Positions 47,084 to 60,000 of a stretch of DNA of 64,000 bases are shown piece after piece. Both the position numbers and the translations under genes were made by a program. The notes beneath the pieces are model-generated. The model saw only the letters and a program-made list of their open reading frames with translations. It had not been told where the DNA came from and did not search any database. This DNA comes from Anthopleura xanthogrammica (Eukaryota > Cnidaria > Anthozoa > Actiniaria > Actiniidae). Position 1 is the first letter of the stretch. Every line of letters starts with the position of its first letter. The stretch covers positions 15,039,291-15,103,290 of the forward strand of contig OZ025206.1 in assembly GCA_964019055.1 (NCBI GenBank). The letters run 5' to 3'.

Positions 47084-48073
47084 CTAAACTAACTTAGGCT
47101 GAAAAAATTCAATTGCCTCTGATCCAGTAGATGCCCTCCTCATTTGGCTACATGTCGATTTGTTCGCTGGTAGTTCAACTGAACTAAAGCCATCGAGTTT
47201 TACCGTAATTGTCTGTCCTTTCTGATCTACCGTGCGTATAGTGCACACCTTGGAAGAATCTGGGTTATTCAAATGTTCAGCGTTAGTGTGCTGCCGTGAT
47301 TCACGAATAGACCACGAGTCCACAATATACGATGAGCTATCCACGATTGTTTCGTGTGAAAAAAAGTAATTTTCCGAGGAAATTTTTCTTGGTGATGCAA
47401 TATTTTCAGGTAAGATTGGACATTCCTCGTCATTCAATACAATTGAGGGAATTCTTTCATCATTGTCAGGGTTGCAATTGCTACTTAAATGTACAGTCAC
47501 CTCATTCGGTGAGATGCTCATATTAGAAGTTTTGGCCTCTATGCTTGCATCAGTGATCGCAAGGTCAAGACCTTTTGTACTCCTCTCATTTTCACTTTCC
47601 ATTTTCATACTTGAATGAAGTCCCTTAGGTTTGATCTTTAAGACAATTTCGTCATGAGGCACTTGAAATGGAGAGTCTTTTTTCGATTTGCCACTCAATA
47701 AATTCTGTTGCAACGAACCGCTACGAGTTCTTGAATTATTATTTATTTCTTTTTTGTTTTTATCCTCTTTTGTCAAGCCTACAGAGCCCTCAACTCCATT
47801 TACAGTAAGATGTGTTTCGCCACCCACTGTGTTGGATCTCGGTCGTCTGACATCAAGAAGCTCCTCACCATCAACGCAAAGTCCATTTTTCTTCGTGTCT
47901 GCTTTTCCTAGCGGAAATGTAGTTGGCACAGAACTTTTTCTTTCTTCAGGATCATTAAGAGTTCCTGCCTTTCTGGCAGCTTCGATGGCAGAATCCATTG
48001 AAGGTCTTCGGTTAGCTAGGCCAGGTAACAAGGATGAGATACGCCGTACTGCCACAAGGGCGTTGATGGATTT
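47084..48073 (-). CDS. Last exon of the kinase: end of the calmodulin-binding helix and a Ser-rich tail
   Basis: Starts AAA TCC ATC (KSINALVAVRRIS) after the acceptor CCTTAG and continues as a 330-residue polar tail rich in Ser, Asn, Glu and Lys, ending FFQPKLV-stop at 47084. Basophilic-kinase-type sites such as RRPS and RRIS are visible near its start. No known domain recognised; probably disordered. Confidence 0.8.
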   Translation of the reverse strand, partial: KSINALVAVRRISSLLPGLANRRPSMDSAIEAARKAGTLNDPEERKSSVPTTFPLGKADTKKNGLCVDGEELLDVRRPRSNTVGGETHLTVNGVEGSVGLTKEDKNKKEINNNSRTRSGSLQQNLLSGKSKKDSPFQVPHDEIVLKIKPKGLHSSMKMESENERSTKGLDLAITDASIEAKTSNMSISPNEVTVHLSSNCNPDNDERIPSIVLNDEECPILPENIASPRKISSENYFFSHETIVDSSSYIVDSWSIRESRQHTNAEHLNNPDSSKVCTIRTVDQKGQTITVKLDGFSSVELPANKSTCSQMRRASTGSEAIEFFQPKLV

Positions 48074-51000
48074 CTAAGGGAAAACAAGAAAAAGTGTCTT
48101 TGGTTCAATGCCTTATTTAATCGTGAAGTTCGTCGCAAAAATAATGTGTTCCAGAATATCTTGGCATAGCAGAGGCAATCGGACAGACTAACTCGGTATT
48201 TGATCTATAGCTTTAAATTCACCATGCAGTGAAAATTAAAGCACCATGTCGTAAATGATCAACGGCAAGTCACAGCTGAAGTTGCCCAAAGGTCACAGGA
48301 CTTCAAAAGAGCACTAACTATATAAACAAAATTTCACTTACTTTCCATCTTCTTTTAGCCAGGAAAGATTTATGTTTTACGGTATCAATTTTGTTGGCTA
48401 CTTTATTTTGATTCTGCAATGGTTAAAAGGATAAACACGTTTATCAAAGTGAACATGTTATCTGAACCACTTTTATTGAAGTGTTTTGAGTAGTAACGAA
48501 ACAAGAAGCCTAACATTAACGTACCACAATCCATGGATGTACTAGACACTCATCTATAGTTAGGCGATCACTGTCAACAAAAAAAGTGAAGTGGGTACAC
48601 AAGTTATTTTGGATTGTAACTAAATAATCTAGTGAGGTTACAGAGGTAGACATTAGTTTATATGTCTAAACAAGGGACCACTTAGATCAACTTTGATGAA
48701 ATAATACTAATTATCTTTGAAAGGCATGGCGCGCAGCGCGCAATCTTCTTCCTATACTATTCCTTCAATCAGTAAATGCGTGACATCTTCAAATATTTTA
48801 TCAGCTAGTGCCAGCTAAATAATCGTTTATCATACCCAGGTTCTTTTTCCAGGAGATCTTCGATAAAATCCTTGGCTTCTTCCGACAACTCATCAAAACA
48901 ATCATCATCGAAGTCCCAATCCGCCTTTGCAACTTTGATAAGAGTGTCTTTATCGTTGTCTCCAGAGAATGGCATGAGACCACTCAATCTATCAAAAGAA
49001 AAAAAATACTCCAAATAAGTTTACCGAAGGAAGTAGTCAACACAGTACTCGACTTGTGCTAAGTGGCGGTCACTAATTCAGGGGGAGGTACTCTCGAATT
49101 CACTTGAAATGGCGCGCAGAGCGTGTATGTGGCAGACCTCGAAGGGAAGCAAGAGGCAATAGGAGAAACCCTAAAGGAGCACGGGAGGTTTATCAAAAAA
49201 CGGGGCAACTTGGTATAATATAGCTATAGAGAAAGAACAAATGAGTAAAGGGCAGAAAAGAAGAGTGGTCATAAACATAACTTGACATGAAAAAGAATAA
49301 GCAGTTGGAAGTTGGAATCATACAAAGTGTTAAATAAAAAAGCTTTGTTCGACAGCAGTGCAATGTTGTTGTTGTTTTCAGTATAATTTTCATACTTACA
49401 ATACATAAGTAACTACCCCAAGACTCCTAAAGAGGAAATAAGAACATTATCAGTAATGGAAAAAACAGCAGTCAAGCATATGCTGTTAACTGCCTTCTTA
49501 TCATCTTGGCATCATGCATGCATACACAGTACCAAGTACACAAGTATACTACATATGGAAAACAGGCCTTAAAATATTCTTATCAGTCCTGCTAAAGGTT
49601 CATGAAATATGTTGTTTCTTGAACATTTTTGGACACTCACCAAAGATCACTTGCTCTCGAAATGGGTTTCATCCGAATCACTTCTGGAGCTGAAAAAGAA
49701 ATCAAATGTAAGCAACAACATTTTCGCGATCTTAACTGCAACGTCCCTTGTATAACATGGCCCTTGGATATTCAAACTTCAGTTGGATTTATTAATAAAA
49801 TTACGTTTTACATACCAACAAAATCGGGGGTTCCGTAAGAAGACTTTACATCCTCTCCCTCTTTCAGTTGCTGTGCCAAACCAAAGTCGACCAGCTTGAT
49901 GCTCATAGAGTCTTTGCTGACACATAGAATATTTTCTGGCTGTTGTAAACCAAAGAAAATGTGCATAAGCATCATGTGTATCGACATGGCATTGATTTTG
50001 ACAAATGGGGGGAAAATGGTTGGAATTAAGTTAGGAGTTTTGCTGCTTGGATCACGTGACCCATTAATGCAAATGGTCTATCATTCAGGAAAAAAAATCT
50101 CACCTTAAGGTCCAAGTGTACTATACTTTTGCTGTGCATATACTTCAATCCTTCCAGTACTTGACGAACATAATCTATGGCATCTTCCTCCATCAGATAG
50201 TCTTCTTCAACAATTCTTTCAAACAACTCACCACCAGATACCCTACCGGGGGAAAATAGCTAGAGTTACTTATAACATTCGAGGAGCTTATAACGGTATC
50301 GGCACTTTAACAATAAGAAAGAAACTGGGTCGGGAGCAAACTTATATCCATATGGGTATCGGGAGGTAAATCGACCTGAAAATTGAGAAACGATGAGTCT
50401 TCTTACAAGAAATTTCATAGTAAACTCCATCGAGATTATCACTTACAGCTCTAGAATCATAACAATTTCGAACGGCGTGTGATAGGCGTCCAGTAAACCC
50501 ACTAACTTCTGGTGAGATCCAAGTTTAATCATCAGCTCAATTTCTCGCATTGTTTCTTTGCGTACTTTAGAATTCGACGTCTTGACGATCTTTGCGGCAC
50601 ATTCTTGCTTCGTGCGCTTGTCGATACACTTTTTAACGATTCCATATGCACCTCTAGGAAAAAGAATAGCAAAAAGAAAGGAATTACATAAGAATGTTGG
50701 CAAGGACGAGAATGAGACGATTTGCGAAGGATCAGTGAGGTCCTCCCATTTGAAACAACCTTAAAATGCTCCTATACTGTTGTCATATAGATGTCCTAAG
50801 ATGCTGCTTGCTGCTGTTGTATGTTTAGTTAATGGTATTGTGTTGACGACATTGTTGATAAAATGCCTGTCTTAATTTTGCTACAGCAGTTGAATTATTG
50901 CTCAGTGTTACTGAGCTTGGTGATGGGACTGACGATGATGATATTGATAGACTGATGGTGATCAATGTTGGTGGTGATGAGGATGTTGTTGGTAATCGTG

Positions 51001-54000
51001 GTGAGAGTGATGGTGGTAATGATGATGATGTAGATGGTGAGGATGATGATGATCTTGATCTTGATGATAATCGATCGGACAAAATTGGGTTTTGGCTAAC
51101 GTCAATCAAAGTAATGGAAATGGCTAGTGGCCGTGTTTTTGACTCACATAAAGATAGGTTGTTCCAATGCATGCTGTTATTAGGTATAGAACCTTTCTTT
51201 AGCGGCAAGTTGTGAAAGTACCAAAGAGGGTCATGTTTTGCACTATTTTACACTTCTATTTCAAAAGCGGCCAAACTCTGTTTGGTAGGCAGTTGTCAAA
51301 GTCCCAAAGAAGATTTTTGTAGTAATCTACACGTCTATTTAAGCGACCAACGTCTATTAAGTGGCCAGCTGTCAATGTTCCAAAGAGGGCTTCTGCACAA
51401 ATAGATGACTTGCACTAACAGGCCACGTGACCCTACCCCCTTAAGACGAGCAGCTGTGTCAAAATAAACACCAGAAATGAAACTCCAGCCTCTTGCCAGC
51501 CAACACTTTTTCCATACAAAACCTTATGAAATATTCGATTCTATATTTAATGTTACCCTTACTTGTTATGAGCTCAAACTCTCCCTCCCTACTAATGGCA
51601 AGGTGCTCTTTTCATTTCTGTTGTTCATTTTGACACAGCTTCTCGTCTTAAGGGGGTAGGTCACGTGACCTGTTAGTGCAAGTCGTCTATTTATTCCTCT
51701 ATTAAGCGGCCAGCCTCTGTTCTACAGGTTCTACTGTATTTCAATGGCATGGTGTACGATATTCAGCCATGAACATTTTAGAAAAATGTATATGTTCAAA
51801 ACTTTTTAAAATATTTTTGATTTTCAATCTGCTTCACGAAGTCTATCAAGTCACTAAGTTATTCAATCGTACTTCCATCCCGCTGTAATTGGCTTGGTAT
51901 ATAAATTAAAAAACAAATTAAGAACGAGGAATCAGTCTTCCTGTTGAGTTCAAAATCATTTTTGCACAGCATACTTCCAGACATCGTTTTTCATTTAATC
52001 AATGGTTGATTGTTTTTTTTTTTCTTTTCGCGATCGAGTTTTTTTTTGTTCAAAAATTAACGGGGTAGTTGAGACTTAGGGTTCTTGTTGACTAACTAGG
52101 ATGTATCTCCGTAAAATTGGTATATATTTCGAAGAAAATCTACATTTAAGAGGTGCAAATAATGTTTTTCATACTTTGTCGAAGGTCTCTCATCCGAAAC
52201 AGGTACAAAATCGGGTTCAAAGTAGAGTTAAAAATCACAAAGCTCTCGCCCACATGCATCATCCCGGGATGAGCAAAAACTTCACTTCTTTTACTGACAG
52301 AGAAATGTATAGTTAAAGGTAAAAATGACAGTAAAAGAAGTCCCAGGACCATCACCATGGTAACAAGAGAGCGCTTGTACTTCCAAACGTTGAAATCAGA
52401 TGCTGAATGGTTTGTTGACGGCTGTACTTGGGAATGCAATATCTTCTTCAAGTAGTAAAAACAAGAGGTGTACAATGCTGTTATAGTCAGCAGAAAAACG
52501 AACATAACTGCCATGACTATTTTGGTGTTATTTTCATTGCCATTATCGAAACTTCGAAGTATAATCATGAAAGTTCCAGGAACCGTCCATAACAGAACGA
52601 TCGCGATTAAAGTTCGTCTCTTTGTCATGATTGACTTGTAGTTGTGCTTGGTTTTGATTGCGAGATAGCGGTCAACACCAATCACTAGTAGATTAGTCAA
52701 AGAAATGGTAGCAAGGCCATAACCAAGCCGTGAGGTGACTTGAGATACGCTTGCACGCACTTCAAATAGTTTCATTAAGGCCAACACATGGAAAGTTATA
52801 GTTACTGGCTGTAAAACAGCTCCAACGAGAAGATCAGTCAGTGCAAGACTACAGAGAAGAAGTCTTGAGGGAGTTTGTAGTGAAGGTGTCTTCCAGATGG
52901 TGACGATGACAAGAACGTTAAGAATGGTTGCAATAAATGCGGTAGTTGAATAGAAAACTATCAGAGGGATTACAAAGTCACGGTAATTACTCAGATCATC
53001 TTTCTCTGGAGACATTCTGCTTCTATTCAAATTCAACGTGAATTAGCAAACGTTATCGTTGATCCTTCAACCACAATTTTTCAGTCACTCAGTTTTCTTT
53101 GACTTGCTTTATGGAGTTGTTCTGCTTCCATTTGAACTCTCACTTCAGGACTTAAACTAACTTATTTGTCCTTTCACGTCCAGAATCCTTCAGTCATAGT
53201 TTAAGACAATTTTAATTCTTGCTGCTGCTTTTTCAGTCTTCTTTCCTTGTAACGGGTATCATCCGACCTTCAATTCGACAAATAGTGTTTGTTTTGAGCG
53301 TTTTGATGGCTGGCGGGTTAACGTCTAGATCAGTTTTTTTATTAAATATTTTTAATAAAGTTGACAATGCAATGTCCAGCTGTTCGTTTCATCTTGCCAG
53401 CACTAATAAACTCATATCAATCATTATGGTCACTATAACTCTTATAAGAGCTTCCGAGTCAAAATGAACACATCCTTGAATACAAGCTTATATACTTGTA
53501 AGGGTTGGCAAAAAGCAATTAGAAAACTTTCTAAGAAAGATTTTTTACACGATCAAACGTTCTCGAGGTCGTTGTCTAGTTAATGAAATTCGAATATTAC
53601 CTTCTTGACAAGTTTTCGAAAGAAAAATGGCGGAAAACAAGCAAAACGGAGACCCGTGCAAAAGTTTAGGATTTTGCCTGTTGAAGTTCAGAACATTTAT
53701 GGTTCCTTAATAAAAGTTTGAAGGTAATTCAGCAGTTTTGAGCATTATTCAAGTTGCTCTAAGTTCTCATTCGTATTCCGTTCGTGCAAGGAAGTATAGC
53801 GTATGCAGCTGTTGATGATGGTGGGGATGATAATGATGATGGCGATGGCGATGGCGATGCTGATGATGGTTACATTAAGATCATGATAGCGACAGATCAA
53901 AGGATCCTTTATCTTGGGCGCGATGCTATCCTAGTTCAGACAACGTATTATTTGGAATATAACGTTTTAAGGAACTCGGATTAACATGCATGTGACCCAA

Positions 54001-57000
54001 ACAAATAATCTTATTCTCAAGAATTCCCAAGTTGTAAAACAATCCCATACTGAAGACCGAATTAAAAGTGCCTTTTAATATGGCTACTCCAAAAACACGA
54101 TTATCTTAGTTAAGATTAAAAAGTTACCAAGTAAATTTGCATATTTTAATTTTAATTTATTCATTGAACAGAGATTCTGCCATAAGGCCCCAAATTCTCC
54201 ATTCAAATCTTCTGCAAATAACTCAGTGAATCTTTCAAATGACAAACTTACTTTCCAATCTCTTCCTCGAGATCATAAAACTCGTCTGCAGATCCATATT
54301 TGGGCAATGGTTCGTCTTGTTTTTCTTCACTTTCTTCAGCAACATCCTTCTGTCGTAAGAGCAGTTCATTGATATCTGACACGTCTAGACCTGTACCATA
54401 ACACAACTGTTAGGAAGATATCGAAGGGCAAATAACAGTCATTCTTCCTAATATCACTTTCATGTTCCCTGCGACATATATACGTCATTAGTGACGACAT
54501 TTATCGTCAGTAACTGTAAAATGAGCCCCAAAACTCTCAACATCTCAAGTAAGTTATTATTGTTTACTGCAATATAAAGTAAATGTTATGCTTTTGGTGC
54601 TATAAGTATGACTTGTTCTTAATAAATGAAAGACTTCATTTCTTTATTAATCATTGCAATAATGAATTTGGTAATCAATTTTAGTCCGGGTTTTCTATAC
54701 ACCTGTTGTCTTTGTATAATCCTTCCCTATTTACTGATACAGTCATGAAAAGAATTTAAGTCTCTGTTTGATGAGTTTAGCCTTCTTGTCTATCTTATAT
54801 TATTTATTAATCTAACTTGGACATGCAAGCTTTGTCATGGCTTTGAATTGGAAATATTGCCGGTTCATTTTTGTAAACGGAACTTCGTATATAGAAGTAA
54901 AATGCTATGGAGTGGAAAATGTTTCTGGCTATGTACAAATTTAAAAATTGTTACCAAACAGCTTTTGTTGTTATCCATGAACATATGTGCTCAGCATTTA
55001 GGTGTACACGAGACTATGAGCTTCCTTAAGACACTCAAGGTCAATATTTCGAGATTGTGTTACTCTTGGAGTAATCATATGAACATATTTCCGAATGTAT
55101 AAGTAAAATTCATCATCTAGTGCATGGATCCGCAGCCGCAATTCAATACACTCTTATCAAACTGCGACAAAGAAAAGAATGCACCGCGCTTGGCAAATTT
55201 TCTTAAAGTTCCCGTCCGATGTCATCGCCGCGCATTCACCGCCATTCATTGATCTTTCTTTTCAAGAAAACAATCCCCAGTTTTAAGATGCAATCTTACA
55301 GCTACCGCATTGGCCCTAATATATGGTATCCACAACTTCACTGAAAGCCAAAAGCAACATCTTTCATACAGAATTCTCATGGTTCCATTTTAGCATTTTC
55401 AGGACACAAGCTTAGCTTAATGTACCTCGATATCTCCTTCGGCGCCTGTATCTTAAAGAGTTATTTGAGTAGACTGTAGTCAAAACAAATGAGCTTATTT
55501 AATTGCAAATCTAAGCCTTTGGTACAAGAGGTCGGTAGTAAAGTGGTCAAGGTGAGCGTTTCATTTCAGCAACTTGATAGTGCACACTCGTAAGGTACCC
55601 CATCAATTCAACCCAATTGTCTAACTGTTCGGGAAGATAAAGATAGCGAGCTTCTTATATATTGTTGGAGATAACTTTGTTTTGTTTGTGGGACTAAATT
55701 TAGAGCGATGAGAAATGAAGCCGACGTCTAAAACAAGCCAAGAAAAACAAAAAAAACAGTAACTGATCTCTGATCAAACATACATTCCAATCAAATTCCA
55801 TTGCAAGTGGAACATTAATCGTCCATACTTAAATCTGTTAGCTTATTCCTAGGCTCTGATTCATTGAAAAATCTGTATATTTGTGGCTTACAAAGTATGC
55901 TTCGAAAGCAACAAACTGATAAGGATTAAGCTGGTAGCTGTTGCTGTTGATACTTACCGTTGTTGTTTCTCCTTGGTCGTTCCATTGCATCGAAACGGAT
56001 CCTGGAACAGAACAAAGACAGTCAGTGATAGGCCTAGCTGAATCTAAAGGAACTCAGCTCTGATGCACAGGTTTATTACTTTAGCCTGATCACGATATGG
56101 TGGTCAGCCTGTCGGATTTTAACGTGATGAATCAAGGACTCTGTAACGCCGTACATGATGCACAGATTTAGTGATCCCCTATCTCATAGATAGATCTTCA
56201 CAGCTATTCCACGAAGGTCTCAGTTTAGACACTTTGTCTTATTATTGAAGGATATCTTTTGCTTGCTGGTATCTTAGCAAGTATCTAAACGTTTGGGCGT
56301 TGATAAAATCCCGCTATGTAAACACCAAACACGCGAACAAATGACAATTGGAACGATAGAGTAAGGTATGCCTGTGTTTCTCAGGTCTTGACGTCACGTC
56401 ACGAAAAGAGGACACTGTCCGATGAAAAAAGGGGTCACATACTGACACGACACAGGGCAACCTGAATAGTGATAGTATTATACTATGAACAATCCATTAT
56501 GTTATGATCTTTCATTGTTGATGTGAATTAACACAGCAAACAAATGACAACACCGAGGGAAATAAAGGGCTAAGGAAGAAATACATAAAAAGAAAGATTT
56601 CCTGCACCTTTATTCTGATTAATCAACAATTGAGTTGCTGTTTCCTTTCATTTTACTGTTACTGTTATCTTTTTTACTCATGATTTAGTTCTTTTTGTCC
56701 CACAGGTATATTGAAACTAGTGAAGCTGTTATATTATAGACTCATACCATCACTCTCCATTAGGGACTCTTCCATGAGGTTCACCCCACAGGCACTACCA
56801 CTACAGTCACTATATACAACACTCAACACTCATTGAGGAAAATATTGTTACTTTAATCATTCCAACTGTATTTCATTGCAGAAATTCCTTTTTAATCCGT
56901 GATACTTGACATGGAAAAACTACAATGTTAGTTTCTTTCGTGCTCAACCAAAACATGTTATCGCTTTGAAGTGTTTCGTGTTTTCTCGAGTGCAATTCGA

Positions 57001-60000
57001 TACATTCATCATCAAGTCCTTCAGCTTCTTAAACAAATTCTCACGATATGATTTCTGTCTGAAAATCAACGATAAGTGATAATAAAAAAAATCCGAATAA
57101 GATTATTGCGTAGAAAAAAATCCTTAAATTCAAATCGTCAAACCATGTATTCAAGGCATGCAAATAACGTCATAGCCGCCATGTTGGATGAATTGAAAGA
57201 CTCGTAAGACGTTTTTTCTTTGCTCGTGTCCTCCATCATGGCGGTCTCGTCTATCATCATTGCCGTCTCTCTTAAGCTATGATTAAACTATGAAGGTCTC
57301 TTGTAAATACCTAGTAGATTCGTAAAGGTTGTAAGTGTTAGTTCAAGTAAACTGGAACCATCTCTCTCGGCTGATAAAAAGAAAAAAGAAAGTTCGAGAA
57401 AAAAGATAACGCAACATCCAGTCAAGATAGCGAGATTTCTTTAATTAATTTTGTTCCTATTCTTGTTTGTTTGCTTTTCTGGATTTTCGATTAGATTATT
57501 TGATTATACAACAAATTTCGTATTCAAACTAGGGCTAAAAGCGAAAGCACATTAAAGCAAATTAAATGCACGTGCTGTCAAGAAAAAGTGAAAAATTGAC
57601 GCAGGTGACGGATTTCTGGCAAGAGATTTAAAATGGCTTAATTCGATTATACATTAAGAACCTGTACGATATGTTTAAAAGCTATATGCGTTTATAAGTT
57701 TTGAGGTATATTGCAAAGTGCACGAACAAAACTAAAGCAAAGAAACTGTGTAGAAAAAAGTAATTTACAGAGCAAGATAACTAGCAAATTGAAATTCAAT
57801 AAAGTATCATATGATTGTTTACCAGATTCCCTACCGATAAAAGATATATCGATGTAATAGCAAAAAAGAAAACAAGACAAACAAAATTATTTTATCAGCG
57901 GGGGTCTTTTGCTATGATAAGAATATTTGGTCTGCAGGTACGTTAATCTCTTTTTTGGGTCATCTAAATGAAGTGAAAGTATTGCTTGAAGCTCTTTATC
58001 GGCTATTACTGCTGTAAACAGTGAAATGTGGCACTAACTGTGTGACATATTTGAGGATCAGTTCGAAGGTTGACGGGTTTTACCATCAATACCGTCAAAC
58101 ATTGTATCTCGGCAAATCACTTGCTGTGTTACCTTCGAAACACTTTCCCTATGAGTTACTCAGTACTTGAATCACTCAAATCTTAATGGACTCAGCTTCG
58201 AGTATAAACTAAACTGTTTCGTATTATGTAATTAAGGGGTCGACATCTGATACCACTTTTGCATTCACATTTACCTTAATAGTTTATGGTTGTCGGTCAG
58301 AACTAGAGTTATCACCTCAATCAGGATTTCCCAAGGCCAAAGTACCATAACACAATCATTTAACAGTCCAAAATACGACTGCTCAGCGCTCATGAAAAAT
58401 GTACAAAAGAGTCATACAATATTGGCTAAAACGGAACAAGCAATTGGCAAAAACAAACAAAAACAGCCAAGATTTTGATGGACCCGCGTGCTGTTTCTTT
58501 CAGTTTTGAACAAAGCCTTGCACGGTGCCAAAAACTACTAACTCCAACCTGCAATGAACCTCACAATCTTTTGCCAGAGTTCTCGCTCCATTGTATGTAC
58601 TTTGTCCCTTGGTTTATTATATTTTCTGGTGGCAATCTTTGGTTCCGTAGGAATGCTCAATAGGGTAAACAGCAAACGTGCTGCTAAATTTTTTTCCAAG
58701 AATAACTCATCAAACAAGAGTTTTGCGTACTAACCTAGTTAGAGACGTTGAACCATCAACACCATGCAACAAAACCTTCTGCTATAAATCCAGGGTTACG
58801 TTATGGGGCAAGGTTCGTTTTCAGCTTTTCAATCAGTCACACACGCAAGGATTTCGTCGTGGTTCGTGTTCGTTGAATAATCCGTACAGAATTAATTGCT
58901 TAACTCAATTGATGAATAGTAATTAGGAGTACAGTTGACGTCAACGTTGAGTCCTATTTAACAACACATTATTCGCAAACGCATTACCATTGTAAACACA
59001 GGACCAGCAGTCTTCGTGATTATGCCTGGGGACACAAAAGCTAGCTGACTGGTCTGTGACAGTTAACTGTTTAATCTTGTCGTGAAGGCTAGCCATCTCG
59101 GTGGATGATAAGACCAACCCATATGAGCCTAGGCACTATATCAATGAACTTTGATGAGATTTTCAATCATGATTACTTTCCCTTTGATGTTATGACTTTA
59201 TCACTTGAGCTTTCGCCAGTGCATATCAGTGATCGGAGCCTATTTTTAGACCATAAAAATGTCTCAAAAGGGCCTTTCACTTCTGTTACTTATCCCACGC
59301 ATTGTAAATATCTACAAGTAAAGAATCATACAGTTTTTGTCCACTAAAATCAAACGTATTGTCCGAGGACGAACAGCAGAGCTAAGGAACTAAATTTGGC
59401 CTCAGCGAAAACCTTAATTAAACAGATAATAATGAAACCCGTCGGTGTGTCATCAATCTGTTTTTGACGGCCAGAAAATAAAAGCCAAAACAAAGAGAGA
59501 GCTAAACGAAGTCAGAAATAGCCAAGAATAAGAGAGTTATTAAAGGATAGAGGATACGTAGATTTGTTGACACATTGAACTATTAGAGGATTAGACTAGG
59601 CATATTTAGATTGGTTTGGCTTCAGTTTAAGCTGTTTCGTTAACAAATTAAAGTCATCAGTGGAAATTTGAAGGATACGTTGGCCAGATGAAAAAGATGT
59701 GAAGGTTCCGCGTTAAGAAGCAGAAAGTTGTTGTATGATTTTCAGCAGCAAATTAAACGGCTTTTAATCGAAAATATTTGATATTCATGGCGTAAATTTC
59801 CAAGAAAAATTTCATTACTTTGGCTGACTCATGAAACCTTTTTCCGGTGTTAATTTTTTATTTTTGTTTGTTTGTATTTTTGTTTGTTTGTATTTTTGTT
59901 TGTTTGTATTTTTGTTAGTTTGTATTTTTGTTTGTTTGTATTTTTGTTTGTTTGTTTGTTTTTGTTTTTTGTTGTTTTTTCGTTTTTTTTGTTTTTTGTT

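Noticed and set aside
47688..48077. 129-codon plus-strand ORF
   Set aside because: Antisense shadow of the kinase tail exon.
50825..51215. Ser-rich (minus) and Asp-rich (plus) ORFs
   Set aside because: Both derive from the GATG low-complexity tract.
53016..53036. Seven-residue N-terminal extension of the GPCR
   Set aside because: Begins at TTG; the ATG at 53015 is the first real start.
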